From NCBI GenBank assembly GCA_964527995.1, contig CAZGRP010000084.1, positions 1 to 13,795 of the forward strand: a DNA stretch of 13,795 nt. The letters run 5' to 3'. Numbering within the stretch: position 1 is the first letter of the stretch; the number at the start of each line of letters is the position of its first letter. A program made the translations under genes and the position numbers. Below are positions 1 to 5,678 of this stretch, in pieces. The DNA comes from CAZGRP01 sp964527995. Lineage in GTDB: Bacteria > Zhuqueibacterota > Zhuqueibacteria > Oceanimicrobiales > CAZGRP01. A model generated the notes under the pieces. It saw only the letters and a list, made by a program, of their open reading frames with translations. It made no database searches and was not told the DNA's origin.

Positions 1-161
1 TCCTTGTCCTTTTTCTTCTGGACCTCTTCGCCGATTCGCTCGAGGATGCCGGGCTTTTCTTTGCCCTTGCCCTTGTGCTTCTCCTTTTCCTGGGCCTGAA
101 GGGGTACATCCAGAAGCAGGAACGAAAGGAGGAGCATTAGGATTGTCCGGGTCACGTTCAT
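1..161 (-). CDS. Partial small secreted Lys-rich protein (N-terminus only)
   Basis: The ATG at 161-159 follows a GGAG ribosome-binding site with 7 nt spacing. The frame is open for 53 codons and leaves the window at position 1, so the C-terminus is missing. The product starts with a signal peptide: a basic n-region (MNVTR), a Leu-rich hydrophobic core and a probable cleavage after the LQA at residues 21-23. The mature part is a charged stretch dominated by Lys and Glu (KEKHKGKGKEK), followed by what looks like an amphipathic helix. It is therefore probably exported to the periplasm or is a lipid-free secreted protein. I do not recognise a family and the function is unknown. It begins 18 nt after the stop of the decayed phosphatase and may once have shared its transcript. 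Confidence 0.6.
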   Translation of the reverse strand, partial: MNVTRTILMLLLSFLLLDVPLQAQEKEKHKGKGKEKPGILERIGEEVQKKKDK

Positions 162-179
162 GACATTGCTCCGGCTGAT

Positions 180-606
180 CTACTCGAATCTGAAAGCCAT
201 CAGCGTCATGTCGTCGCGAAACCTGTCCGCAAAGCGCAACGCTTCGTCCCGCAGGCTGGCGACCAGATCATCGATTTCGAGTTCGCAATTCCGGCGCACA
301 TGGGCGGCCAGGCTGTTCTCGCCGAATTCCGCCCCATCCCGGTTGCGCGCCTCAACCAGTCCATCGGTGTAGAGAAGGAGGACATCGCCGGCGTGAAGAG
401 GCGCGGTAGCGTTGGAATACCGCGGTTCCGGGGCGCCGGGCCGGTCGGCATCAGCCACTGGCACGACTGCGTCCGTGAATTCCACCACAGGGGTGGATGA
501 TGACCGGCGTTGCAATAGCGCAGTGTCTTCGTCTCGACACCTCGTGCAGATCGGCAAGGATGCGCAGAACTTCCTCAGGGTCGGCACCATGGAGGCGATC
601 TTCTGA
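180..606 (-). pseudogene. Decayed SpoIIE/RsbU-type PP2C phosphatase, C-terminal part, two frame changes
   Basis: Three consecutive minus-strand frames each carry a recognisable piece of the same SpoIIE phosphatase domain in the right order. From about 606 to 541 one frame reads GADPEEVLRILADLHE. From about 538 a second frame reads LRYCNAGHHPPLWW, the family's NAGH motif. From about 487 a third frame carries GDVLLLYTDGLVEARN, with the metal-binding aspartate of the TDG motif, then FGEN and the final RDDMTLMAF, and stops at 180-182. About 20 residues normally found between the first two pieces (the F-x-T-L-F-Y strand) are absent. The N-terminal half with the GGD-x-x-D and GDVSGKG metal sites is also absent. 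An open frame that extends upstream to 755 only runs into the nfuA-like gene and shows no phosphatase similarity. I read this as a gene remnant. A cluster of sequencing errors would explain the frame changes but not the missing segments. Confidence 0.72.
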
Positions 607-660
607 TTACGATGGTAGCCGGCAAGAGGTTTAGCCGATCCCACGCCGGTCGCCAGGGAC

Positions 661-1266
661 TCAACCGAAGGGAGACTGACCTTCGGGTGCCGCCCCCTTC
701 GAGGGCTGATAGTACGGGTTGGTGCCCCCGGCATGGTCCGTGGTGTCGATGACACGGCGGATCTCAGGCACCTCTTGTTTGATCAGCACTTCGACGCCCT
801 GTTTGAGTGTCACATCCACCATACCGCAGCCCTGGCAACCGCCGCCGAAGGCGATGTAGGCCGTGTCGTCTTTGACATCCAGGAGTGTCACAACGCCACC
901 GTGGCTGGCGACGCCTGGATTGATTTTGGTGTCGAGGACCCGCTGGACCGCAGCGGCCTTTGGGTCGCTCCAGCCGGTGTTGGGGTTGTCGATCTTGAAA
1001 CCGCTATCGAACACTCCCTGGACGAAGTCGATGGTGGCTCCTTCCAGGTTCGGGGCGCTCTCTGCATCGATGATGACGCTGAATCCGCCGGCCTCGACGA
1101 CGGTATCTGCCGGATCTTTTTCTTCTTCCTTGACGAACTGCAGATCATAAAGATAGCCCATCGGGCCGCGCCCTCGGATGGCCAGCCGCAGGGCCAGGCC
1201 TTTCCGATCCTCGGCCTCCATCAGCTCGATGATCTTCTTCCGTGCCGCCTCAGTAACGCTGATCAT
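661..1266 (-). CDS. nfuA: NfuA-type Fe-S cluster carrier (degenerate A-type domain plus NifU C-terminal domain)
   Basis: The product has 201 aa, close to the usual NfuA length of about 190-200. Residues 1-95 resemble the HesB/IscA fold (MISVTEAARKKIIEL, then VIIDAESAPNLEGATIDFV) but lack its three cluster-binding cysteines, as is typical of NfuA. Residues about 105-175 form the NifU-like domain with the CxxC motif GGGCQGCGM (C144 and C147), which binds a 4Fe-4S cluster between two subunits for transfer to apoproteins in the cytoplasm. The start is supported by GGAGGT at 1271-1276, 4-5 nt before the ATG. A TATAAA at 1317-1322 could be a -10 box, but I see no good -35. The A-type/NifU order separates this from NifU and short Nfu proteins. 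A likely client in this window is the multi-cluster membrane protein at 5679-7079, though the two are not in one operon. Confidence 0.9.
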   Translation of the reverse strand: MISVTEAARKKIIELMEAEDRKGLALRLAIRGRGPMGYLYDLQFVKEEEKDPADTVVEAGGFSVIIDAESAPNLEGATIDFVQGVFDSGFKIDNPNTGWSDPKAAAVQRVLDTKINPGVASHGGVVTLLDVKDDTAYIAFGGGCQGCGMVDVTLKQGVEVLIKQEVPEIRRVIDTTDHAGGTNPYYQPSKGAAPEGQSPFG

Positions 1267-1602
1267 GCAAACCTCCGTTTTCTTCGAACGCTGAGCACGC
1301 GGTGTGCCCGCAGGTGTTTATACTCTCCTGGCCGCGGTTCGTTGCGCAGAGCACGCCTTTCACGGGAACGCTCCAGATCCTGCTGGATACGCGCATCGCG
1401 CGAATGACGTTTGTCGCCGAGATGACGCAGATTGGGCCAATTCGTCTGATACGAAGGTGAGTTGTCCCCACACTCATCGCCTCCCTGCATTCTCACCTAT
1501 CTGCGTACATCCGCGCAATCGGCGTCCCCAAATTCAGCGCCAATCAGCGTCCAGGACCCATCGGTGCACTTGGGCGGGGTGCCGGATACGAGGCCGTCGG
1601 CG
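1267..1602. other. Gene-free stretch of 336 nt between nfuA and the ATP-grasp gene
   Basis: Two short minus-strand frames here (near 1263-1496) show no domain, no good ribosome-binding site and an atypical composition, so I do not call them genes. The stretch holds an imperfect repeat at 1499-1552 and a 5-bp stem (TTCGT/ACGAA) at 1441-1455. A TATAAA upstream of nfuA may belong to its promoter. I found no intrinsic terminator for the ATP-grasp operon. Confidence 0.55.
1499..1552. repeat. Imperfect intergenic repeat of GATTnnCGC-type units
   Basis: On the minus strand the stretch contains two similar units, GACGCTGATTGGCGCTGA and GACGCCGATTGCGCGGAT, followed by GTACGCAGAT. From general knowledge, degenerate strings built on 'CGCTGATT...CGCGGAT...CGCAGAT' recur between genes in several Acidobacteria-like and Verrucomicrobia-like genomes. 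Membership in such a dispersed family cannot be tested from one copy. Confidence 0.4.
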
Positions 1603-2937
1603 TTACCCGGCGGCGGGCACCTCCGCCGCGGCTGTCACAGGCTCTGCGTACGATGCGTAGCCTGGGGCCGACCCCGAGGAACCTGCGGGCTTGGCAGGCA
1701 CGACCCGGAATCTGAGTTTTGCGTGGGCCTGGCGCAGCGCCGCTTCGACCTGGTCCGGGGTCCGGCTGCGGGCGAAGATGAAGCCCAGGTACCTGCTGCC
1801 CTCGGGCGGCGGTATCAGCTCTTGGCCAAGTGGAATCGTAATGCGCACCTCCTCGATTCCCGGAACAGCCTCGGCGTCTTCTTTTCCGCGCACCTGGCGC
1901 AGGGTGCCTGCCTGCTGAATCGGGATCATCATCACACCGGCAGCCTGGCGCTCCCGCTGGCACGATTCGACATCGAAACCAAGGGCGTGGCGCAAGATGA
2001 GCTCCTCCAGTGTCATGCCGTCATCGAAGCGCAAGGTGCGCGAGCACAGCCCGCCGATGGAGCGGGGCGCAAGCTCCAGAATCCAGACACCGAAGTCGTT
2101 GATGCGCAGTTCGGCATGCACGGGTCCTTCGGTCAGCGCGAGCGCCGTGATCGCCTCCTGCGTGCGTGCCGCCACCTCCTCCTGGAGGTGTTCCGGCAAC
2201 CGCGACGGCGTGACGTAGATGGTCTCCTGGAAGAACGGTCCGTCGAGCGGATCGGGCTTGTCGAAGATGGCCAGGACGCGCAGCTTTCCACCCGAAAGCA
2301 GTCCTTCGAGCGCGACCTCACCTCCAGGTATGAAACTTTCCACCAGGATCTTCTCTGCCAGCTCTCCTCCTTCGGCGGCGACAGCGGGCTGCCGCAGGAT
2401 GGCGGCGATTCTCTTGAAAGCGGCGGCGAACTCCATGGCGTCGTTGGCCCGGATGACGCCGCGGCTTCCCGAAAGGAACAACGGTTTCAGAACGCAGGGG
2501 AATTCCACTCGCTGCGCGGCTGCCTGCGCATCCTCGTCGATGGAGAGGCACCAGAACCGCGGAGATGGCACGCCCGAGGCGGCCAGAATCTGGCGCATGC
2601 GGTGTTTGTCCCGGGCCGCCGCCACGGCCTCTACCGGGTTGTGCCGCAGCCCCAAAGCCGCGGCCGCAGTTGCCGCCAGGACGACGCCGTCATCATCGGC
2701 TGCGATGACGGCCTGAATCGGACTGCGGCGAGCGAACTCGACGATCTTCCGGCTTGCGGCGCCGGTGTCGAGAAAGTCGAGTGTCAGGTTGCCGCGCGGA
2801 TTCGCTGCCGCCAGCACCTGCGCTTGATCGGAGCCGACAACTACCGGAACCCCGAGGCGCTCAGCAGCCTCCAGAAAGGCGTGCGCCCGATAGGTGCGCG
2901 TGCTCATGAGCAGAAGGAGTCTATCTGTGCTTTCCAT
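1603..2937 (-). CDS. ATP-grasp carboxylate-amine ligase family protein (L-amino-acid-ligase-like)
   Basis: The 444 aa protein has the layout of stand-alone ATP-grasp ligases. A Rossmann-like pre-ATP-grasp domain spans residues 1-110 (LLLLMSTRTYRAHAF, IQAVIAADDDGVVLAA, ARDKHRMRQIL). The ATP-grasp fold spans about 115-315, with the nucleotide lysine in FPCVLKP (K151), a Gly-rich loop FLSGSRG (154-160) and metal/phosphate residues in HAELRIN (E276) and ILELAPRSIGG (E288). Residues 335-412 resemble the C-terminal domain of BacD-type L-amino-acid ligases (LGFIFARSRTPDQVEAAL). Such enzymes join a carboxylate to an amine through an acyl-phosphate, but the substrates here are unknown. The tail from 413 is Ala/Pro/Ser-rich and looks disordered. 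The start overlaps the phosphatase gene by 17 nt and follows a full AAGGAGGT at 2949-2956, 11 nt away. Biotin-carboxylase-like or PurK-like activities cannot be excluded. Confidence 0.82.
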   Translation of the reverse strand: MESTDRLLLLMSTRTYRAHAFLEAAERLGVPVVVGSDQAQVLAAANPRGNLTLDFLDTGAASRKIVEFARRSPIQAVIAADDDGVVLAATAAAALGLRHNPVEAVAAARDKHRMRQILAASGVPSPRFWCLSIDEDAQAAAQRVEFPCVLKPLFLSGSRGVIRANDAMEFAAAFKRIAAILRQPAVAAEGGELAEKILVESFIPGGEVALEGLLSGGKLRVLAIFDKPDPLDGPFFQETIYVTPSRLPEHLQEEVAARTQEAITALALTEGPVHAELRINDFGVWILELAPRSIGGLCSRTLRFDDGMTLEELILRHALGFDVESCQRERQAAGVMMIPIQQAGTLRQVRGKEDAEAVPGIEEVRITIPLGQELIPPPEGSRYLGFIFARSRTPDQVEAALRQAHAKLRFRVVPAKPAGSSGSAPGYASYAEPVTAAAEVPAAG

Positions 2938-4180
2938 GGGCTTCTAAGACCTCCTTGGTGATGTGTGTCTGGGTGACTCGTTGGGGGAGGCGCTTGAGGA
3001 CGACGAAAGTAATGTCGTCCCACAGCTCCCCACCGGCGCGGAAGGAAGCCAGTTCCTCGAGAATCGCGCTCTTTACCTGCGCCGGTGTGTCATGGCGATG
3101 TCGCAACAACAGCTTCTTCAGTCGGTCTTCACCGAACTCCTGCCTGTGGCCGTTGAAGGTCTCCACGACGCCATCCGTGAACAGCAGCAGGAGGTCGTCC
3201 GGTTTCAGCAACCGTTCCTCTACCTCCAGCATCTGCTCGAATTGCGGCAGGTGACGCTGCCCGCCCCGCACCCGGCGGGCGTGGGCGGCATCTTCGACCG
3301 ACCCGTTCGGCGGCACCAGACCGATGGCGGCGCCCTTCGGTTCGAGCCAGAAGCAGCGCGCCTTTCGGCCGTCGCACAGCAGAGCTGGTGCATGGCCGGC
3401 ACGGCAGAACTGAATCCTGCCGTCAGGGAAGAGCTTCAACAATGCCATGGTGAGGAAATGGTCGCGGCGCAGCTCGGGGTAGAGGTGGCTGTTGAGTCGG
3501 ACGAGCAACTCGCATGGGTCGATGCACTCCCTGGCAAGAAGCTGCAAGAGCGTCTGTACTTTCACCATGTAGAGCGCCGCGGCGATTCCTTTGCCCGAGA
3601 CATCGCCGATGACGGCCAAGGTGCTGCCGTCCGGTTGTGGTACGAAGTCGTAGTAATCGCCACCGACACTTCTTGCGGCATCGCTGAAAGTGGCCACCCC
3701 GAAGCCGGGCACGGGTGTTGAGGCGTCCGGCAGCAGGCTGAGCTGAATCTCCCGCGCCACCGCCAATTCGTCCTTCTCGATGAGCTTGTCTGCCAACTCC
3801 AGGGCGAGCAGAAAATTCAAGATCACGAACGTGTAGATGGCATAGGTCCACTGGCGATGGAGCCACGCCAGCGTGAACAGCAGCAGAGCGACGGCGTAGA
3901 GCAGGCGCCGGGCCGGTGTCAGCTTGAGGAGGAAGGTCAGGAAGAGATTCTCGCAAAAGAGCAGCAACCGCTTCCAGCGCTGCTCCTCCGCAGCGGGCCG
4001 CCGCATGCTGCGCACGTAGTAGGCGTACATGTCTCGGGCGTCGACTTTTACCAAGCGCTCGATCTCGGCCCGGTTCAATCCGCTGACGAGAAGGTCGTAG
4101 TACCTTCTCAGCGTATGCCAGAGATTACCGAACATGTCCCAGATATCCCACGTATAGGATAGCCGTTCCCTGGAATTCAT
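2921..4180 (-). CDS. Membrane-anchored SpoIIE/RsbU-type PP2C serine phosphatase
   Basis: With the start at 4180 the product has 419 aa. Residues 1-70 are a helical cytoplasmic segment. Hydrophobic stretches at about 72-88, 92-108 and 112-128 are membrane helices. A helical linker ending in AREIQLSLLP leads into the phosphatase domain (142-397). The metal-binding motifs are all present: GGDYYD (173-178), GDVSGKG (192-198), FTDG (334-337) and DDIT (388-391), together with RAGHAPALL. It should dephosphorylate a Ser/Thr-phosphorylated partner, typically an anti-sigma-factor antagonist, but no such partner is in the window. Residues about 290-322 are a polar insertion compared with usual family members. 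The frame is open up to 4261. The ATG at 4180 overlaps the methyltransferase gene by 56 nt and the ATG at 4135 by 11 nt; neither has a strong ribosome-binding site, so the start is uncertain. Confidence 0.88.
   Translation of the reverse strand: MNSRERLSYTWDIWDMFGNLWHTLRRYYDLLVSGLNRAEIERLVKVDARDMYAYYVRSMRRPAAEEQRWKRLLLFCENLFLTFLLKLTPARRLLYAVALLLFTLAWLHRQWTYAIYTFVILNFLLALELADKLIEKDELAVAREIQLSLLPDASTPVPGFGVATFSDAARSVGGDYYDFVPQPDGSTLAVIGDVSGKGIAAALYMVKVQTLLQLLARECIDPCELLVRLNSHLYPELRRDHFLTMALLKLFPDGRIQFCRAGHAPALLCDGRKARCFWLEPKGAAIGLVPPNGSVEDAAHARRVRGGQRHLPQFEQMLEVEERLLKPDDLLLLFTDGVVETFNGHRQEFGEDRLKKLLLRHRHDTPAQVKSAILEELASFRAGGELWDDITFVVLKRLPQRVTQTHITKEVLEAHGKHR
2949..2956 (-). promoter_or_regulatory. 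Strong Shine-Dalgarno site for the ATP-grasp gene
   Basis: AAGGAGGT lies inside the end of the phosphatase gene, 11 nt before the ATG at 2937. It allows independent initiation and supports this start over the internal Met at residue 11. Confidence 0.6.
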
Positions 4181-4907
4181 TCTGGTGCCCACTGCAGTCC
4201 ACCTCGTTGCAGTCGTAACTCGCCAGCCCGAAGGCCTCCACAACCTGCTCCTTGCGTTCAAAAAACTGGGTGTGGTAGTTTTCGGCGTAGAGGCGGAATT
4301 TCTGCTTCGGCACGAGCACGACCAGCTTCTTGCGAGCCACCCTCTTCAACTCGCAGACCGCCCGATCCAGATCTTTCACGTGCTCCAGGGTGTGGCAACA
4401 GGTGGCGTAATCAAAGGAGCGGTCGGGGAAGGGCAGGTTCTCCGCAAATCCCTCTTTCCAGTCGATGGCCAGGCCGGCCTGCGCAGCACGGCTGCGGGCA
4501 TACTCGAGCGCCTTCGGGCTGACATCGAGTCCGGTGACCCGAAATCCGGCTTGGGCCAGATGCATCGCCAGCGTGCCCATGCCGCACCCGACCTCCAGCA
4601 CCGAGCCAGGGTCACCCAGTGCTGAGAGCACCAACGCTGCGTCACTTCCTTCGACGCAATCATTGGTGTGATGTTTCCATACTTCGTCGTAAGCCCGCTT
4701 CCACTCCTCGTCGGTCAGCGACTGGAATTTCTTCCGCCAATCAACATCGAACCAGGGGCCATACTTGCGCGCAATGGTGCGGCGGGCGAAGAGGCGCTGG
4801 TTGACGGTGCTCAGCGCTTCCCGCAGCGGCTGCGGCAGCCTCGACTTGATCTTCAGGTAGGTGGCGCGCACGGTTTTCCTGGTTTCGGGAGTGCCTGAAG
4901 AGCGCAT
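4125..4907 (-). CDS. Class I SAM-dependent methyltransferase (Methyltransf_11-like)
   Basis: The 260 aa protein has a basic N-terminal extension (1-95) and then the Rossmann-like SAM-binding core. Motif I is VLEVGCGMGT (103-112). The acidic residue that holds the ribose is in VTGLDVS (D128). Motif II/III reads FAENLPFPDRSFDYATCCHTLEHV, and a following strand is KKLVVLVPK. This is the UbiE/Methyltransf_11 pattern for small-molecule or lipid methylation. The substrate cannot be inferred. The C-terminal part is rich in aromatic residues and includes a CNEVDCSGH segment. It is the first gene of the operon with the phosphatase and the ATP-grasp ligase. No ribosome-binding site precedes the ATG at 4907, and the predicted promoter would start transcription almost at that ATG, so the mRNA may be leaderless. 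A GTG at 4871 preceded by AGGAAA is an alternative start. Confidence 0.85.
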   Translation of the reverse strand: MRSSGTPETRKTVRATYLKIKSRLPQPLREALSTVNQRLFARRTIARKYGPWFDVDWRKKFQSLTDEEWKRAYDEVWKHHTNDCVEGSDAALVLSALGDPGSVLEVGCGMGTLAMHLAQAGFRVTGLDVSPKALEYARSRAAQAGLAIDWKEGFAENLPFPDRSFDYATCCHTLEHVKDLDRAVCELKRVARKKLVVLVPKQKFRLYAENYHTQFFERKEQVVEAFGLASYDCNEVDCSGHQNEFQGTAILYVGYLGHVR

Positions 4908-4912
4908 GTGGA

Positions 4913-4941
4913 AAGATTGACAATTTTACCTGGAAAGTCAA
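4913..4941 (-). promoter_or_regulatory. Sigma-70-like promoter of the methyltransferase-phosphatase-ligase operon
   Basis: The -35 box TTGACT (4936-4941) and a -10-like AATCTT (4913-4918) are separated by 17 nt. The element shares 24 of 29 positions with the one before the histidine kinase (11734-11762), including CAGG and AATTGT inside the spacer. The predicted transcription start falls near 4906, at the ATG of the methyltransferase gene. Confidence 0.55.
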
Positions 4942-5035
4942 GTCCGTTGTGTCTGGCTTTCATTCCGGCTGTGCGGGAGGGGGAAGGAGGCGATGGGGTG
5001 CAGGTTTCTGTCAGCGTGGCGGAGTGCGGGCAACC

Positions 5036-5077
5036 GGCGCCACAGGCGGGACGATACTCTGACCTGCCTGTGGCGCC
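5036..5077. terminator. 12-bp perfect inverted repeat downstream of the CuA/Fe-S operon
   Basis: GGCGCCACAGGC (5036-5047) and GCCTGTGGCGCC (5066-5077) form a perfect 12-bp stem with an 18-nt loop, 84 nt after the stop of the last redox gene. No T-run follows on either strand, so it is not a classical intrinsic terminator. It may protect the mRNA 3' end, help termination, or be a protein-binding palindrome. Confidence 0.45.
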
Positions 5078-5160
5078 TTGGAGGATTGCAGGTGGCACGA
5101 TGATGTTGAGAAGGACACCACGGCTCAGCCACCCGAACCACGTGCGGAAAGGTATTGCGG

Positions 5161-5664
5161 CTACTCGCCGCTTTCCAGGAACGTGCCTTCCGTCAGCTTG
5201 CTTGGTTCGCCGCCGACAACAATGGTGCCGTTCATCTTGACGTGATCGCCGCTGCAGTATTGCCAGCAAAGGAACGTAATCTGGTCGTCCTCTTCGGGTG
5301 TCAGCTCAAAAACCTTCCACTTGCCGGCCTCGATGGGTACAGGCCGCCTGTACTCCCGGAGGCTGGGAATGGCAAAGCTATGGAGCACATCGGTGCTGGT
5401 CACCCGGAGCACCACCGGCCGGTTCTTGTCAACGCGTAAGACGTTCGCACGTTGAAAATCCTTCCACCAGTAGTTGATTCCGTTGACCTGCGTCGCCACC
5501 CAGCGCCCGCCGCCGGCGATTCCGTAGAGGTTGATGATCTGGGCACCCTTCGGGTACTTGCTGGGGACATAGACCTTCTGGTAGGAATAGATGCTCAACG
5601 GCAATCCCAAAAGGGTCAGGATCACCGCTGCCACGGCGAGACGTTCACGGAGCTTCGGCCACAT
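5161..5664 (-). CDS. Cytochrome c oxidase subunit II-like CuA cupredoxin, N-terminal membrane anchor
   Basis: From the ATG at 5664 the product has 167 aa: one N-terminal membrane helix (about 8-27) and one exported cupredoxin domain. All side-chain ligands of a binuclear CuA centre are present: H95 in DVLHSFAIP, then C133, C137, H141 and M144 in the pattern CxxxCxxxHxxM (CWQYCSGDHVKM). The usual subunit II has two membrane helices and a longer domain, and no subunit I or III gene is near. It is therefore better seen as a free-standing one-electron carrier than as part of an aa3-type oxidase. The start was chosen because GGAG (5671-5674) lies 6 nt before this ATG, while the ATG at 5670 would touch it. 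The frame is open far upstream, but that part lies inside the neighbouring Fe-S gene. It is third in the operon, 14 nt after it. Confidence 0.87.
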   Translation of the reverse strand: MWPKLRERLAVAAVILTLLGLPLSIYSYQKVYVPSKYPKGAQIINLYGIAGGGRWVATQVNGINYWWKDFQRANVLRVDKNRPVVLRVTSTDVLHSFAIPSLREYRRPVPIEAGKWKVFELTPEEDDQITFLCWQYCSGDHVKMNGTIVVGGEPSKLTEGTFLESGE

Positions 5665-5670
5665 GGTCAT

Positions 5671-5677
5671 CTCCTTT
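5671..5677 (-). promoter_or_regulatory. Shine-Dalgarno site that decides the start of the second CuA gene
   Basis: AAAGGAG lies directly before ATG ACC ATG. The spacing is zero to the first ATG (5670) and 6 nt to the second (5664), so the second is favoured and the protein begins MWPKLRERL. Confidence 0.55.
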
Positions 5678-5678
5678 G

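Noticed and set aside
607..755. N-terminal part of the open frame ending at 180
   Set aside because: It overlaps the end of the nfuA-like gene and shows no phosphatase similarity, so it is a chance continuation of the frame.
1263..1496. Small minus-strand gene upstream of nfuA
   Set aside because: Two overlapping short frames show no domain, no consistent start signal and an Arg-rich composition typical of non-coding GC-rich DNA.
1462..2961. Long open frame on the plus strand (499 codons)
   Set aside because: It runs antisense to the ATP-grasp gene. The minus-strand protein has clear motifs and an ideal ribosome-binding site, while this frame has neither.
4181..4261. Upstream start for the membrane phosphatase at 4261
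   Set aside because: The extra 27 residues lie deep inside the methyltransferase gene and are of atypical composition (Arg, Trp and Thr).
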